The notes: generated by a model not told the origin, from the letters alone. DNA of 64,000 nucleotides from Sambucus nigra (GCA_949130495.1 OX422208.1:645008023-645072022); one strand, 5' to 3'; positions 59,201 to 64,000 are shown, counted from the stretch's first letter. Program-made: numbers and translations.

Positions 59201-61877
59201 ACTGACCCCTGGGTTTTGACCGTGACGAATGAATCTATCACAAACTGAGGTAATCTTTGCCATGTCTCTAGAAACAGTGTCTGCTGCACGCCAAATAGGT
59301 GTCCCTTCTTTTTGGAAAATTGTTTTGTTGCGAGCCAGCCACACGTGTACTCACTCCCATACTGAAGGAGCTGGCATTTGAGACCTATCTAAAAAGTAAT
59401 GCATGTGAGAGTGACCATAAGCTCTCTTAAACTCAGTTATTCAGACCACGTCTATTCCAAATTTCTTTGGCTCCTTTACACCTCAACAAAATATTTTTCA
59501 AACTTTCTGGTTCCTTCTTGCACCTGGGGGACAATGGAGAGGGTGCACATTTTCTGGTGTATAAATTAACAGCTGAGGCCAAGGCATTATTGCTTACCTT
59601 CTGCATGAGATGTCAAATTTTTTAGGCGCTTTAATGGCCCAAATCACTTTCCTTAGATTAATATCTGGAGTAAATGAGGAGGAAGGTGAAGTTGACACTC
59701 CATTTTCTTATTCCCCCTCCTTCTCACCCCACCCCCCCCCCCCCCCCCCCCCCCCGGGCCACACCACCGCCCCTCCCTTTAGTAGTTTCCTATTTTGTTG
59801 TAGTGACACACTAAGGAATCTTTGCCCTCTTGTAAAGCTGATAGTACTATGGCTTTGCACTCTTCAGGTCTGAACAGGGATCTTATTCCCTGCACATTCC
59901 ATGCTTTGGTTCTCCCATTGATGGGGTCCTTAATCACTTTTTCTCTTGGTTCCTTTGGTTTAGGGAGATGGGGTTTGAAACACCTAATACTTGAGAACCA
60001 TTGTGAGTCCCAAATATACACATTAGCCCCATCACCAACTAGCCAATCGGAGGCCTTTAAGAATCTTCCGTTCCTTAATGAGGCTTGGCCATATCCAAGA
60101 CGGTTTTTGCCCCTTTCTTTGTTGATGTTTATAGGGATTTCCCGGTAGGAAAATAGATAGCTTTGAGTACCGTGGCCTGTAATGCCTCTGGATCAATTAT
60201 CAGCCCCCACCCTTTTTTGGCAAGAAAGGCCAAGTTGAAACTATGTTAATCTTTTAATCCAAATCCTCCGTTTGGGAACAATAAATGACCAATTTTTCCC
60301 ATGTATTCTATTCTTCTTCCGAATCTCCCCACCAAATTCTACTTACCGTTGAATAAATCTTTTAGAGCATAATGATTAGGAGAGGAGAATGCACGTTACA
60401 GAGTATCTAGGTATAGCTTGTATAACTAACTTCATGAGAATTCCTCTACCCCTGGGAAGAGTAAACACTTCCAGCCTTGAAGTTACTACTTTGTCTAAAT
60501 TATATGAGAAAGCTTGAGTTTTTGATTTCCCCCCAGATTTTGGGTCCATGGCTTTCACACCTATTAAATTGCTAATAGCCGATAAGAAACTTCCCGGGTG
60601 TCGGGGGAGAAGAGAACCCCCGATTTCTCAAACTCCACTTGTTGACTCGAGGCTACCTCCTAAACATTCAAAATATCCATCACAGATTTACATTCTCGCT
60701 CGGCGGTCCTAAGAAAGGGAATCAAGTCGTCTGCCAAAAAAAAATAGATGTGAGATTTCGATTCTGACCGTGAAATATTCCCCTTCGCTAGAGCTTTAAC
60801 TATCATCAGGGAAAGGACATCTTACACCATCAACAGGTAGGTGGTAACAGGTCCCCTTGCTTGAGGCCCCTCTCTGGTTTACTGTACTAACACATTGTAG
60901 GATCAAATTGACCCAATTATGGTAAATTCGCATTTTGTCTATAACTTTGGAGAGATCCATTCATCTCTGTTGTACATCTTTTCAGATCAAGCTTTAGGGC
61001 CAGCTCCTCTCTCTTCCCTCTTTTTTGTGGAAAGCCTCGTAAGCTGTGATAATGCTGCCCTGAACCAATCTTCTAGGAACAAAGGCTCATTTCTATAGGA
61101 GAGGCTTGAGGCGATTGGCTGAAATCTTAGAAATGATTTTGTGCATGAAATACCAAGGCTGGGCAAACTGGCTCACAGTTTCAGGGTCTGGGACCTTAGG
61201 GGTAAGAACAATAGTGGTTTCGTTGAGGTCTTTCACAAAAAGGATACTCAAAGAATCCTCTAACCGCTTTGCATATATCTTCAGAGATGTTATTGCAATA
61301 TTTCTGAAAAAAGAAGTCTGGGAAGCCGTCCGGACCAGGGGCTTTAAAGGAGCCCGATTGTGTCTCCTTAAACTGAATGGGGAACTTTGAGTCTAAGTCA
61401 TAGAACTCAGTCTCTTAGCTATCATAGAAGTATCTTGAATTTGCGTTTTGTGTATGGTGGTTTGGTTCGTCTCTTTTTTTGTTTTCCACACATTTCATTG
61501 ACTTCATCTAATTTCATATGAATTGGCAGACGATTCTGATCCCTCATCATACTCGGGGAAGATTGTTGAGTGTTCTTGGGATTCTGAGCAAGATGTATGG
61601 GTCTGTATGCGGATCAGGACGGATAAAGCAACCCCAAATGATTTTAACACCTACAAGAAGGTCTATCCAGTTTATATATTATTATTATTTTTTTAATATT
61701 GTAACCCCTGGACTAAAATAATTGTGCTCATTGAAATAAAAACAGGTGATGCGAAGTATAAGGGACAATATCACAGAGGACATATTGTTGGCTGATATCA
61801 ATGAGATTATTCGCCTGCCCATGTATGCTGATAGAATACGCAGTGATAGCAAAGCCAACGCTGCACGGCGTAGGTGA
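11972..61877 (+). CDS. mRNA capping enzyme (RNA 5'-triphosphatase / guanylyltransferase), 17 coding exons
   Basis: The enzyme removes the gamma-phosphate of nascent nuclear mRNA and adds GMP to form the 5' cap. The joined product is 677 residues, close to the plant family length. Residues 1-90 are acidic then basic. The cysteine-phosphatase domain starts near GWLDCPAFG (about 92) and holds HCTHGHNRTGY with Cys210 and Arg216 (CX5R). The guanylyltransferase domain has KADGTRY with Lys377 as predicted nucleophile, LDGE (427-430), ADGLVF (about 527-532), KWKY (549-552) and RIRTDKATPN (618-627). Coding exons join 11972-12106, 12673-12811, 16039-16190, 16544-16627, 16705-16767, 23453-23584, 23671-23877, 25841-25960, 34818-34867, 53021-53183, 53296-53433, 55190-55306, 55409-55507, 55718-55807, 55916-55997, 61530-61660, 61746-61877. 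All catalytic motifs and splice sites are intact, so it looks functional. It resembles Arabidopsis ARCP1 (remembered, not searched). Confidence 0.95.
12673..12811 (+). CDS. Capping enzyme exon 2 (residues 46-92, split Gly)
   Basis: Begins EREERRQRLKRERPDD after acceptor TTAG and ends LPP plus one base before GTAAGT (phase 1). Basic, low-complexity linker leading to the phosphatase domain. Confidence 0.92.
14050..14700. repeat. Long (TA)-rich microsatellite tract
   Basis: Repeated ATATAT, GTATATAT and TTTACAGAATAT motifs with little else. Part of the AT-rich element. Confidence 0.8.
14708..14940 (-). mobile_element. Helitron-like 3' terminus embedded in TA repeats
   Basis: On the minus strand a hairpin (CCGTGCC..GGCACGGG, plus coordinates 14718-14735) is followed a few bases later by CTAG then T. 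That is the Helitron 3' end rule (hairpin, CTRR, T). A related end occurs at 52293. I did not find a convincing 5' TC end, so the right limit is approximate. Confidence 0.45.
15210..15349. repeat. Perfect 61-bp inverted repeat
   Basis: Arms 15210-15270 and 15289-15349 are reverse complements, with an 18-nt spacer. The arms start TTCATATATTCATTTTGTAC. This can form a long hairpin in DNA or in intron RNA. Confidence 0.88.
15371..15470. repeat. Second inverted repeat
   Basis: Arm GGAATATATATATTCCGTAA (15371 on) is matched inversely by ATTTACGGAATATATATATT near 15451-15470. About 32 bp pair, with a 34-nt spacer. Confidence 0.75.
16039..16190 (+). CDS. Capping enzyme exon 3 (residues 92-142)
   Basis: Encodes GWLDCPAFGQEIGCIIPSKV and ends RVLGRK before GTATGT. 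This is the conserved entry to the triphosphatase domain. It follows the 3,227-bp intron 2. Confidence 0.95.
16544..16627 (+). CDS. Capping enzyme exon 4 (residues 143-170)
   Basis: Encodes LGLVIDLTNTTRYYPVSDWK and ends KHVK. Acceptor TTTCAG, donor GTGGGT. LGLVIDLT.T.RYY is conserved in capping-enzyme phosphatase domains. Confidence 0.94.
16705..16767 (+). CDS. Capping enzyme exon 5 (residues 171-191), followed by a GC donor
   Basis: Encodes FNCKGRDSVPDNEAVNQFVY plus Glu. The only donor that keeps the frame with exon 6 is GAG|GCAAGT, a GC-AG intron with an otherwise ideal donor context. Intron 5 then runs 6,685 bp. Confidence 0.9.
18289..19589. mobile_element. hAT-like non-autonomous element (outer)
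   Basis: Ends read CTATGAAGCACCGACAC and, inverted, CTATGAAGCACGGACTC. Flanks GCGGTGAC and GCACGGAC are 8-mers matching at 6 of 8. Subterminal regions carry repeated GACACG or CGTGTC. It contains the 787-bp element at 18384-19170; without it the element is about 0.5 kb. Confidence 0.6.
18384..19170. mobile_element. hAT-like non-autonomous element (inner, 787 bp)
   Basis: Ends read TAGGCCTGTAAAT and, inverted, TAGGGCTGTAAAT. A perfect 8-bp duplication GCAGGGAT flanks it (18376-18383, 19171-19178). Subterminal clusters of GGGCCGAGC and GCCCGAA lie at both ends and an AT-rich core has no coding sequence. Confidence 0.88.
19741..19783. repeat. (TG)n/(TA)n microsatellite
   Basis: GTGTGTGT, TATATATATA and GTGTGTGTGT runs. 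Simple repeat inside the long LTR. Confidence 0.85.
21330..21381. repeat. (TC)n and (AC)n microsatellites
   Basis: A (CT) run of about 28 bp followed by an (AC) run of about 16 bp. The minus-strand open frame over it is a repeat artefact. Confidence 0.9.
21400..22330. mobile_element. Truncated LTR of the TGTAACACCCC class
   Basis: Begins TGTAACACCCCTGAG. It shares GTCAAACAATTTATACCATT, with mismatches, with the corresponding part of the LTR at 17379. No matching ...TTACA end was found downstream, so the right limit is a guess. Confidence 0.45.
22331..22985. other. Intron 5 sequence without recognised features
   Basis: AT-rich sequence. I see no repeat ends or coding pattern. Confidence 0.5.
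23135..23395 (+). mobile_element. 5'-truncated L1-type LINE tail
   Basis: A 261-bp insertion ends with AATAAAAGC, then CCGAG and a short A run. A 19-bp direct repeat (AAATGTGCTATATCAAGGG) flanks it at 23116-23134 and 23396-23414. That is the signature of target-primed reverse transcription. No coding part remains, so L1 rather than SINE is inferred from the 3' UTR style. Confidence 0.8.
23453..23584 (+). CDS. Capping enzyme exon 6 (residues 192-235), triphosphatase active site
   Basis: Encodes VSQFLARQKHSKKF then VHCTHGHNRTGYMIVHFL. Cys210 and Arg216 form the CX5R phosphate-binding loop. Ends SVTQ before GTTAGT. Confidence 0.97.
23671..23877 (+). CDS. Capping enzyme exon 7 (residues 236-304)
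   Basis: Encodes AIKIFAEARPPGIYKPDYID, YAFYHERKP and an acidic DEDDDG stretch. I chose donor GTATGC after PVH. A donor six bases earlier (GTACAT) would also keep frame, so the last two residues are less certain. Confidence 0.92.
23878..25840. other. Intron 7, no recognised mobile element
   Basis: No terminal repeats or coding motifs recognised. A minus-strand open frame at 25302-25511 has no family pattern I know. Confidence 0.5.
25841..25960 (+). CDS. Capping enzyme exon 8 (residues 305-344)
   Basis: Encodes ENREIEGVMTNDDILGDSIP then QEVFRQFCYQSLKLGAG. It links the phosphatase and guanylyltransferase domains. Donor GTAGGT opens the 8,857-bp intron 8. Confidence 0.93.
26317..26657. mobile_element. 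Small hAT-like element with GAGGC/GCCTC subterminal repeats (copy 1)
   Basis: The left end CAAGGTTCTAAAAGGCG and right end CGGGCCGTTTAGAAC are inverted. Flanking 8-mers GTAAAAAG and ACAAAAAG match at 6 of 8. Dense GAGGC, GCCTCAAGCCT and TAGGCG motifs occupy both ends. It is the same style as copies at 31235 and 41633. Confidence 0.55.
26666..28017. other. Intron 8 sequence, unassigned
   Basis: 27040-27760 is unusually GC-rich for this intron and may be an old element, but no ends or domains were recognised. A direct repeat of TTTCACCCTTCATG occurs at 27980-28024, next to the copia element. Confidence 0.4.
28023..28212 (-). repeat. copia 3' LTR
   Basis: TG end at 28212 (minus) just after the polypurine tract. 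The lower limit is set by the matching CTTCA flank and is less certain. Confidence 0.6.
28950..29300 (-). pseudogene. copia reverse transcriptase fragment
   Basis: The minus strand encodes VCRLQKSLYGLKQLPRAWF and, after a frame change near the expected YVDD region, DDIDGIAQVNKDIGK then DTKDLVPFFGLRWLG. These fit the Ty1/copia RT order (LYGLKQ.PRAW, DD, F.TKDLG...FLGIEV). Stops and frame breaks abound. Confidence 0.75.
29750..30470 (-). pseudogene. copia integrase fragment (GAG-pre-integrase and core)
   Basis: LWHARLEHINF (near 30350) is the H-x-R-L-x-H start of the GAG-pre-integrase zinc site. The core follows with IRSDDEREYVSNKF and LHQLTCLYTPEQNGVAE, matching the copia RSDNG.EY.S..F and H....YTPQQNGVAER pattern. 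In the expected order upstream of RT. Confidence 0.8.
31235..31910. mobile_element. hAT-like element with GAGGC/GCCTC subterminal repeats (copy 2), inside copia
   Basis: Left CGTGTTAAAAAATCACTCGAGG and right (inverted) CAATGTTTAAAAAGATGTGAGG. Flanking 8-mers AGGCTCAC and GGGCTCAT match at 6 of 8. The ends are packed with GAGGCTTGCGCCTC-like motifs and the core is AT-rich. No coding content. Confidence 0.65.
32000..32340 (-). pseudogene. copia gag N-terminal fragment
   Basis: Minus-strand reading gives NFVPWSRSFRLYVEGRSKSS, then LFGNKKPPVGDD and LSWMFNSMEWRI. This is the copia gag pattern (NYL.W.....L...K..G, W...N....I..S). It sits just inside the 5' LTR as expected, but the frame is broken. 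Confidence 0.7.
32960..33097 (-). repeat. copia 5' LTR (recognisable part)
   Basis: Shares TAATACTAAAATAACATGAA-like sequence and ACATGGAGGAC with the 3' LTR. The inner part differs and contains short GGTTAGGGTT runs. Confidence 0.6.
33905..34152. mobile_element. Foldback MITE with ~48-bp inverted arms
   Basis: Left arm (33905-33952) contains TAGTCCAAGCCTTTTTATTT; the right arm (34104-34152) contains its reverse complement. Arms pair with few mismatches. No target duplication identified. Confidence 0.75.
34818..34867 (+). CDS. Capping enzyme exon 9, 50-nt microexon (residues 345-361, split Arg)
   Basis: Encodes VRGHAQFPGSHPVSLN plus two bases of Arg. FPGSHPVSL.R is the conserved start of the guanylyltransferase domain, so the exon is needed. 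It sits between introns of 8,857 and 18,153 bp. Its first bases, GTAAGA, directly follow the acceptor TTGTCAG and look like a donor themselves. The true donor is AACAG|GTTCAA, a weaker match. Confidence 0.92.
35001..35270 (-). repeat. Solo or truncated LTR, TGATG...CATCA class
   Basis: Runs from TGATGTAAACACG to CATACACATCA. It is followed by TCTCCCCCCTCTTTG, the complement of a polypurine tract, then GAAAAAGCTCATGCTCGAGC. The same LTR end, tract and following block occur at 57050-57100. Internal sequence then fades by about 35400 with no second LTR. Confidence 0.7.
36000..36716 (-). pseudogene. hAT transposase fragment (DUF659 type)
   Basis: Minus-strand pieces include DDVVEKVRQDIVIRVVTNN, LMEKRKRLGWTSC with LENLPQHKNALTE, then NHGCVLALMKKNIGKDLIR. 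They match the order in plant DUF659/hAT proteins (V..VVTDNA.N...A...L....P.L.WTPCAAHC; L....LVRPG.TRFAT). Frame changes separate the pieces. No terminal repeats located. Confidence 0.6.
36864..36908. repeat. (TA)n(TG)n microsatellite
   Basis: TATATATATATA followed by about 28 bp of GTGTGT. Simple repeat. Confidence 0.9.
37150..38010 (+). pseudogene. 5'-truncated L1-type LINE, zf-RVT region and 3' end
   Basis: Encodes PSKVYVFAWLAVRRR (with a frame change), then SIDHVLIHCFLTRHFGIRFL. This is the zinc-binding region after plant L1 reverse transcriptase (P.K...F.W....; C.R..ESIDHL..HC). A T-rich 3' UTR follows, to about 38010. Inactive. Confidence 0.65.
39506..39909. repeat. Tandem duplication of a ~190-bp unit
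   Basis: Unit 1 (39506-39690) and unit 2 (39704-39909) share GCAAGGTATTTGGACCC, GGGCTAGAAAGTTT and end with TTTTGCACGGGCG. Unit 2 also has an internal duplication of CAAACCATTAAATCATTTG. Confidence 0.85.
40090..40597 (-). mobile_element. Solo LTR (508 bp) inserted in the 3' LTR of the small element
   Basis: Begins TGTTGCGCTAAAG and ends AAAATCAACA (TGTTG...CAACA). A perfect 5-bp duplication AGGTG lies at 40085-40089 and 40598-40602. The interrupted host LTR continues cleanly on both sides. Minus orientation is inferred from a GTGGATGTAGCCC-like R/U5 block read on that strand. Confidence 0.82.
42592..42911 (-). repeat. 3' LTR of the antisense gag-only element (320 bp)
   Basis: Plus strand TGACGTGAACTACACG to GGATTCCCATCA. 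Matches 45129-45139 plus 46522-46832 once the hAT is removed. Confidence 0.9.
42912..42934 (-). repeat. Expanded poly-G polypurine tract
   Basis: A run of 22 C on the plus strand (G on the element's strand), preceded on that strand by TTTTTGA and directly abutting the 3' LTR. It sits where the polypurine tract should be. Length may be affected by sequencing of the homopolymer. Confidence 0.8.
43119..44950 (-). pseudogene. gag of the antisense gag-only element
   Basis: Reading from the primer site, the minus strand gives a Q/R-rich start, then MLQNSKLQNPNSSKE (44896) and a proline-rich region. At about 44000 there is a zinc knuckle, CFYCGGRGHLTVTC. The gag core follows: MFDGRFSPNDMTDWL and RVWWNDLCYRRTAEGLPPIQ (43747-43550), then MKEIPTFFKAVEYATK (43343). 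Several frame changes and stops break it. An unusual point is the zinc knuckle before the core rather than after; the sister element at 47104 has one after. Confidence 0.75.
45114..45125 (-). other. Primer binding site (initiator tRNA-Met type)
   Basis: TGGTATCAGAGC on the minus strand, three bases from the LTR end ACGTCA. Confidence 0.9.
45140..46521. mobile_element. hAT-like element with TATCGG repeats (1382 bp), inside an LTR
   Basis: Left end CATGGTTCAAAGTCAAGGCC; right end, inverted, GCATGATTCAAAGTCTCGG. A perfect 8-bp duplication CGTGAACT lies at 45132-45139 and 46522-46529. Many TATCGGCGATATCG and CCGATACCG subterminal repeats. The core is A/T-rich with no coding pattern. It is the youngest member of this nest by position. 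Confidence 0.92.
45690..46250. repeat. Degenerate tandem repeat of a ~25-33-bp unit
   Basis: Repeated TTGTAAAAATAACATTTGCA-like units with CATCC between them, about 17-20 copies with variation. They form the core of the hAT element. Confidence 0.75.
47104..47400 (+). repeat. 5' LTR of the sense gag-only element (297 bp)
   Basis: TGATGGGAATCAGGG to CATTTACGTTA, where the terminal CA has become TA. Contains AATAAATACCC, a possible TATA-like core, and GAGGCATTCTTCCATTTGAG shared with the 3' LTR. Confidence 0.88.
47487..50043 (+). pseudogene. gag of the sense gag-only element
   Basis: Starts MNTSASNPFEQIMETLNQLK at 47487. A long proline/histidine-rich region (47600-49100) follows with shifted frames. 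The gag core is VWWNDLEQRRVLEGLPPIQS with WAELRAQLVAAFVPA, RQDTSVLDYTERFQLL and FAKAVEYAIKVESF (49370-49740). A CCHC knuckle follows: CYNCGVMGH then a stop then ASDC (about 49866-49908). The stop inside the knuckle and frame breaks upstream make it non-functional. Coding ends at NELFRGG just before the polypurine tract. Confidence 0.8.
50072..50341 (+). repeat. 3' LTR of the sense gag-only element (270 bp)
   Basis: CGATGGGAATCAGGG (TG mutated to CG) to CATTTACGTCA. Slightly shorter than the 5' LTR. Confidence 0.88.
50989..51716. other. Intron 9 sequence without recognised features
   Basis: A short (CA) run at about 51104-51122. Nothing else recognised. Confidence 0.5.
51717..51777. repeat. 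(GA)n followed by (G)n
   Basis: About 43 bp of GA repeats run directly into about 16 G. Confidence 0.92.
52246..52292. repeat. (TA)n microsatellite
   Basis: About 45 bp of perfect TA repeat, abutting the Helitron-like end. Confidence 0.92.
52293..52705 (-). mobile_element. Helitron-like element in TA repeats (second copy)
   Basis: On the minus strand CCGTGCC-loop-GCACGGGC is followed by ATCCG then CTAG|T. The first bases (CTAGCGGATGCCCGTGC) and an ATAAATTT plus CAGCCCATA block match the copy at 14708. The body holds a CTTCCATG/CATGGAAG palindrome (about 52594-52667). TA repeats resume after CCCATATTATATAT. The 5' end is not defined. Confidence 0.5.
53021..53183 (+). CDS. Capping enzyme exon 10 (residues 361-415), guanylyltransferase active site
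   Basis: Encodes DNLQLLRQRYYYATW then KADGTRYMMLITIDGCYLID. Lys377 of KADG is the predicted GMP-linked lysine. Ends KHTNE before GTATGT. Confidence 0.97.
53296..53433 (+). CDS. Capping enzyme exon 11 (residues 416-461)
   Basis: Encodes HFTLLDGEMIIDTLPD and ERRYLIYDMMAIN. LDGE is guanylyltransferase motif III and YLIYD motif IIIa. Confidence 0.96.
53434..55189. other. Intron 11, no recognised mobile element
   Basis: AT-rich intron of 1,756 bp. A small + strand open frame at 54462-54659 has no recognised family. Confidence 0.5.
55190..55306 (+). CDS. Capping enzyme exon 12 (residues 462-500)
   Basis: Encodes RPFYERWKMLEKEVIEPRNY and YYRYDLEPFR. Donor GTGTGT is set by the frame with VRRKDFW. 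Confidence 0.95.
55409..55507 (+). CDS. Capping enzyme exon 13 (residues 501-533)
   Basis: Encodes VRRKDFWLLSTVTKLL and LSHAADGLVFQ. ADGLVF is guanylyltransferase motif IV. Confidence 0.96.
55718..55807 (+). CDS. Capping enzyme exon 14 (residues 534-563)
   Basis: Encodes GWDDPYVPRTHEGLLKWKYP then EMNSVDFLFE. KWKY is motif V and contacts the guanine nucleotide in the family. Confidence 0.96.
55916..55997 (+). CDS. Capping enzyme exon 15 (residues 564-591, split Asp)
   Basis: Encodes MVDNRQLLFLHDRGKKKLMD then GNRVAFN plus one base. This is the start of the OB-fold part. Donor GTTAGT opens the 5,532-bp intron 15. Confidence 0.93.
56204..56234. repeat. (TC)n microsatellite
   Basis: About 31 bp of CT repeat in intron 15. 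Confidence 0.92.
56376..56541. mobile_element. Mutator-like foldback MITE (166 bp)
   Basis: Ends GGTAAATTACAG and CTGTAATTTACCC are inverted, and the arms pair over about 60 bp (ACCACCCAAAATGTAAAA with TTTTACATTTTGGGTGGT). A perfect 9-bp duplication TTCTTTATA lies at 56367-56375 and 56542-56550. Nine bases is the Mutator length. Confidence 0.85.
56664..57060 (-). repeat. 3' LTR of the short element (397 bp)
   Basis: Ends CATACACATCA beside the polypurine tract. Confidence 0.9.
58335..58729 (-). repeat. 5' LTR of the short element (395 bp)
   Basis: Starts TGATGTAAATCTACAAATG three bases from the primer site. Confidence 0.9.
59732..59755. repeat. Poly-C run
   Basis: About 24 C in a row inside the LINE relic. 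Its length may be unreliable. Confidence 0.8.
61530..61660 (+). CDS. Capping enzyme exon 16 (residues 591-634)
   Basis: Encodes DDSDPSSYSGKIVECSWD, VWVCMRIRTDKATPNDFN and ends YKK. RIRTDKATPN is guanylyltransferase motif VI in the OB fold. Confidence 0.95.
61746..61877 (+). CDS. Capping enzyme exon 17 (residues 635-677 and stop)
   Basis: Encodes VMRSIRDNITEDILLADINE, IIRLPMYADRIRSD and ends NAARRR with TGA at 61875-61877. The IRLPMYADRI tail is conserved in the plant family. Confidence 0.96.
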   Translation: MMRSIRDNITEDILLADINEIIRLPMYADRIRSDSKANAARRR

Positions 61878-64000
61878 TGGGCGGATTGATGAGTGAATGA
61901 GTTCCCTTTGTTGCTATCAAGCTGAGGTAATTGCGATTTTAGCGGACTTTAAATTTGGTTAGGTGGAGCAAAAAGGTGGTTGAAAGTGTTGTGTAATTAG
62001 ATACTCCTTGTTAGTAACTCAGAGCTTTGTAGAGCGTGCTGCCTGGTGAGTTATATGATCCAGGGGTTACACTTGAGTAGTCTTTTACAATAGGTGTTTA
62101 AGAGTTCTTTATCTTTTTAAGAGTTTCAGATTTATGGAATTAGAAGTAGGATTGCCATGTATATGAGCATTTTTACTTTGTGGTTTTTAAGTTTTAAAAA
62201 AGATAGCCTTTTTCAAACTGACCATGAAATGCTTTTTGGTCTCTAGGTCAAAATTTCAGAAATGCATTTTTTACTATCTTTCGTTGAGAATATGTTACTT
62301 AGCAGATCGTGAGTTGTTAAAAATCAAATTGCAATGATGTTTTTTAATTTTAGAAAGCCTTGCAATCTAATTATGAATGATAATTCTCTTTCTATTAGCT
62401 AAAATGGCCCATTGTGTGTGGTAATGTCTGTCAAAGTTATGGTACATGTGCATCCCGCGCCCCTGCATTATTACGAGTATTGTGAATGACATTTAAGGTG
62501 TAGTATTGTTTGTTTGACACCTATTTTGGACAGGATTGGTCGGTGACCCTCCTGCTATTTATAAAATCTTCATATAAAGTTGGCTACCCTCCCAACCATG
62601 TGAATTAATAGGGGATCAACTTTCATCCGCTAGTGGCCCCGTCCCCCTTAATGTATTAGTGTTGGATTTTTCTTGGTCTCATTGAAACAAATTTCCCTCA
62701 ATAGGTTCTATTTGCACATGTAATATTGCCTACATGTTTTCTAATGGGACTTATTGGATAAAAAATGTTTTCTAATAATACTTGTTGGAGATTTTTTTTG
62801 CGAGACTTATTTTGACTATACGTACTTGGTAAACAAGACATATTAACCATCAAAACATCCTCGTAAAATTAATATTGGGTCGAGGAGTTGCACAGTGATA
62901 CTATAACTATAGCCATCCAAATTATGCATTGCAATTGTATATTCTAATGATATGTCAACATTAAAAATCACTCCATATGGAAATCAATTCTCAATTAGAG
63001 CTATATGCTCTTAATGAAAGAAAAAAAATGCTATCTAACCGGGTCTCTTTCAATTTTAAATTAACTCTAAAAAGGTATTAATTGTAAGGCCATTTCCATA
63101 GAATTATAATGCGATTTGCCTTGCCACCAAATAGTTTCAACTCTAGCTCCAAATCATTTTGCAATTTTAATGACCTTGCGGCAATTAAACTGTCGCACAG
63201 AGGAAATACTCATGCCAAGTGACTGTTGAGCTCCAACAACCACAATCTCAAAGCTATTAAAATGATACTATTAAAAATGGTACATATACCCTTATTATTC
63301 ACTTGAGATTCACATAATATCCATATATTATTCTTCTCTTATAAGAGATCAATTCTCTTGCAATTTTGTATTAAGATATTGTATCTGTCTGACGACTTTG
63401 TTAATAGAATTCTCAGAGACTCATCATCAGATGCTGCTAATTATTATGAAGTCATATTTTATTCAAAGGCGGTCACAATTCCCGTTCTTATAGAATTCGA
63501 ACATGAACATAACCAGTCTCATTGTTGGGTATACGTGCCTACCCATACTTACTCCACGAGATTGGGAGGACACATCTTGTTAATTAAAGATTATTTTGAT
63601 ATAGATCTCACTTACGATCCGAAGGTTTTTCGCAATCAATTCTGCATGAGACTCATCGTTCCTTTGTTTGCTTGGAGATTTGTTCTTACAACAACTATTT
63701 AATGAGAAAGCTAGACACACGCAGAAAGTGGTATTTTTTCGTTGTGCAAAAATTAATGACGCCTCTTCGAATGGTCACATTCACGCTCAATCGATTTAGT
63801 TGATGAGTATGCCTGAATTGTGAAGACGCCATTGATACACTATAGTGCTTTTGCAACACAATGTACACTAGAGAGTATGTTTGATTCATAAGAGATCCAA
63901 AGGGAGCAGAGGGTGCCTAACCCGTCTTCTCGCCGTAACTTAGTCCCTCATTCCTTTTCTCTCTATTTTTTATGCAAGCGCCAAATATTGGATTCAAAGA
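61878..64000. other. 3' flank of the capping-enzyme gene
   Basis: The 3' UTR should start at 61878; I could not place the polyadenylation site. The rest is AT-rich with no recognised gene. An open frame at 63358-63702 (114 residues) has no family pattern I can support. Confidence 0.5.

Larger units (their letters stand above)
56604..61400 (-). pseudogene. L1-type LINE relic, interrupted by an LTR element
   Basis: Minus-strand pieces in order: FKAPGPDGFPDFFFQKYCNN (near 61350-61290), FLADDLIPFLRTAE with KSVMDILNV (near 60740), SSQQVEFEKSGVLFSPDT (near 60620), GGFGLKD.HSFNLAFLAKKG (near 60250). Later come zf-RVT sequence (near 59350) and an RNase H region with VDAAFKNLEP and ESMAVKEACMRAAALN (59158 on). 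This is the plant L1 ORF2 order. The A/DD catalytic site is present as LADD. Many stops and frame changes. The 3' end resumes left of the LTR element and ends in an A run (T run at 56604-56613). The 5' part of ORF2 and ORF1 are absent. Confidence 0.75.

Noticed and set aside
63358..63702. 114-residue open frame downstream of the gene
   Set aside because: No recognised family and no intron or neighbour support.

Overview
This window is nuclear DNA from a flowering plant with long, transposon-filled introns. The evidence is GT-AG introns with T-rich acceptors, a plant-type gene, and a dense mix of hAT, Ty1/copia, Ty3/gypsy, L1, Mutator-like and Helitron-like sequence. I cannot name the species. 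No prokaryotic feature, CRISPR array, rRNA or tRNA gene was seen.

One host gene dominates the + strand: a bifunctional mRNA capping enzyme (RNA 5'-triphosphatase plus guanylyltransferase). I joined it by hand from 17 coding exons between 11972 and 61877. The exons total 2034 nt (677 codons plus stop), stay in frame across every junction, and keep the CX5R phosphatase signature and the KxDG guanylyltransferase motif. The coding span is about 49.9 kb, so introns make up about 96% of it. The largest introns are intron 9 (18,153 bp), intron 8 (8,857 bp), intron 5 (6,685 bp), intron 15 (5,532 bp) and intron 2 (3,227 bp). Intron 5 has a GC donor. Exon 9 is only 50 nt and begins with a donor-like GTAAGA right after its acceptor.

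Layout. 1-11176: an antisense Ty3/gypsy-type element with about 2.8-kb LTRs (608-7269 and 8350-11176) around a 1.1-kb internal region holding part of gag. Each LTR carries a decayed plant-mobile-domain (PMD) coding fragment. The 608-7269 copy also holds a 3.9-kb hAT transposon with a perfect 8-bp target duplication, and the other LTR preserves the empty site. 11177-11971: probable promoter and 5' UTR. Intron 2 holds an AT-rich inverted-repeat element. Intron 5 holds a long LTR with one hAT element nested in another, a second LTR fragment and a short L1 insertion. Intron 8 holds a small hAT element, a decayed Ty1/copia element and a foldback MITE. Intron 9 holds LTR pieces, hAT and L1 relics, a small LTR element with a solo LTR inside its 3' LTR, and a 9.35-kb stack of hAT and gag-only LTR elements. 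Intron 15 holds a Mutator-like MITE and an L1 relic interrupted by a short LTR element. 61878-64000: 3' flank with no recognised gene.

Most mobile-element calls rest on structure I could read directly: target-site duplications, terminal repeats, primer binding sites and polypurine tracts. Protein-family names come from motif recognition without a database search. I found no convincing new multi-gene system. The most unusual items are PMD coding sequence inside LTRs, the AG|GTAAGA microexon between two giant introns, and the nested stack with two gag-only retroelements.
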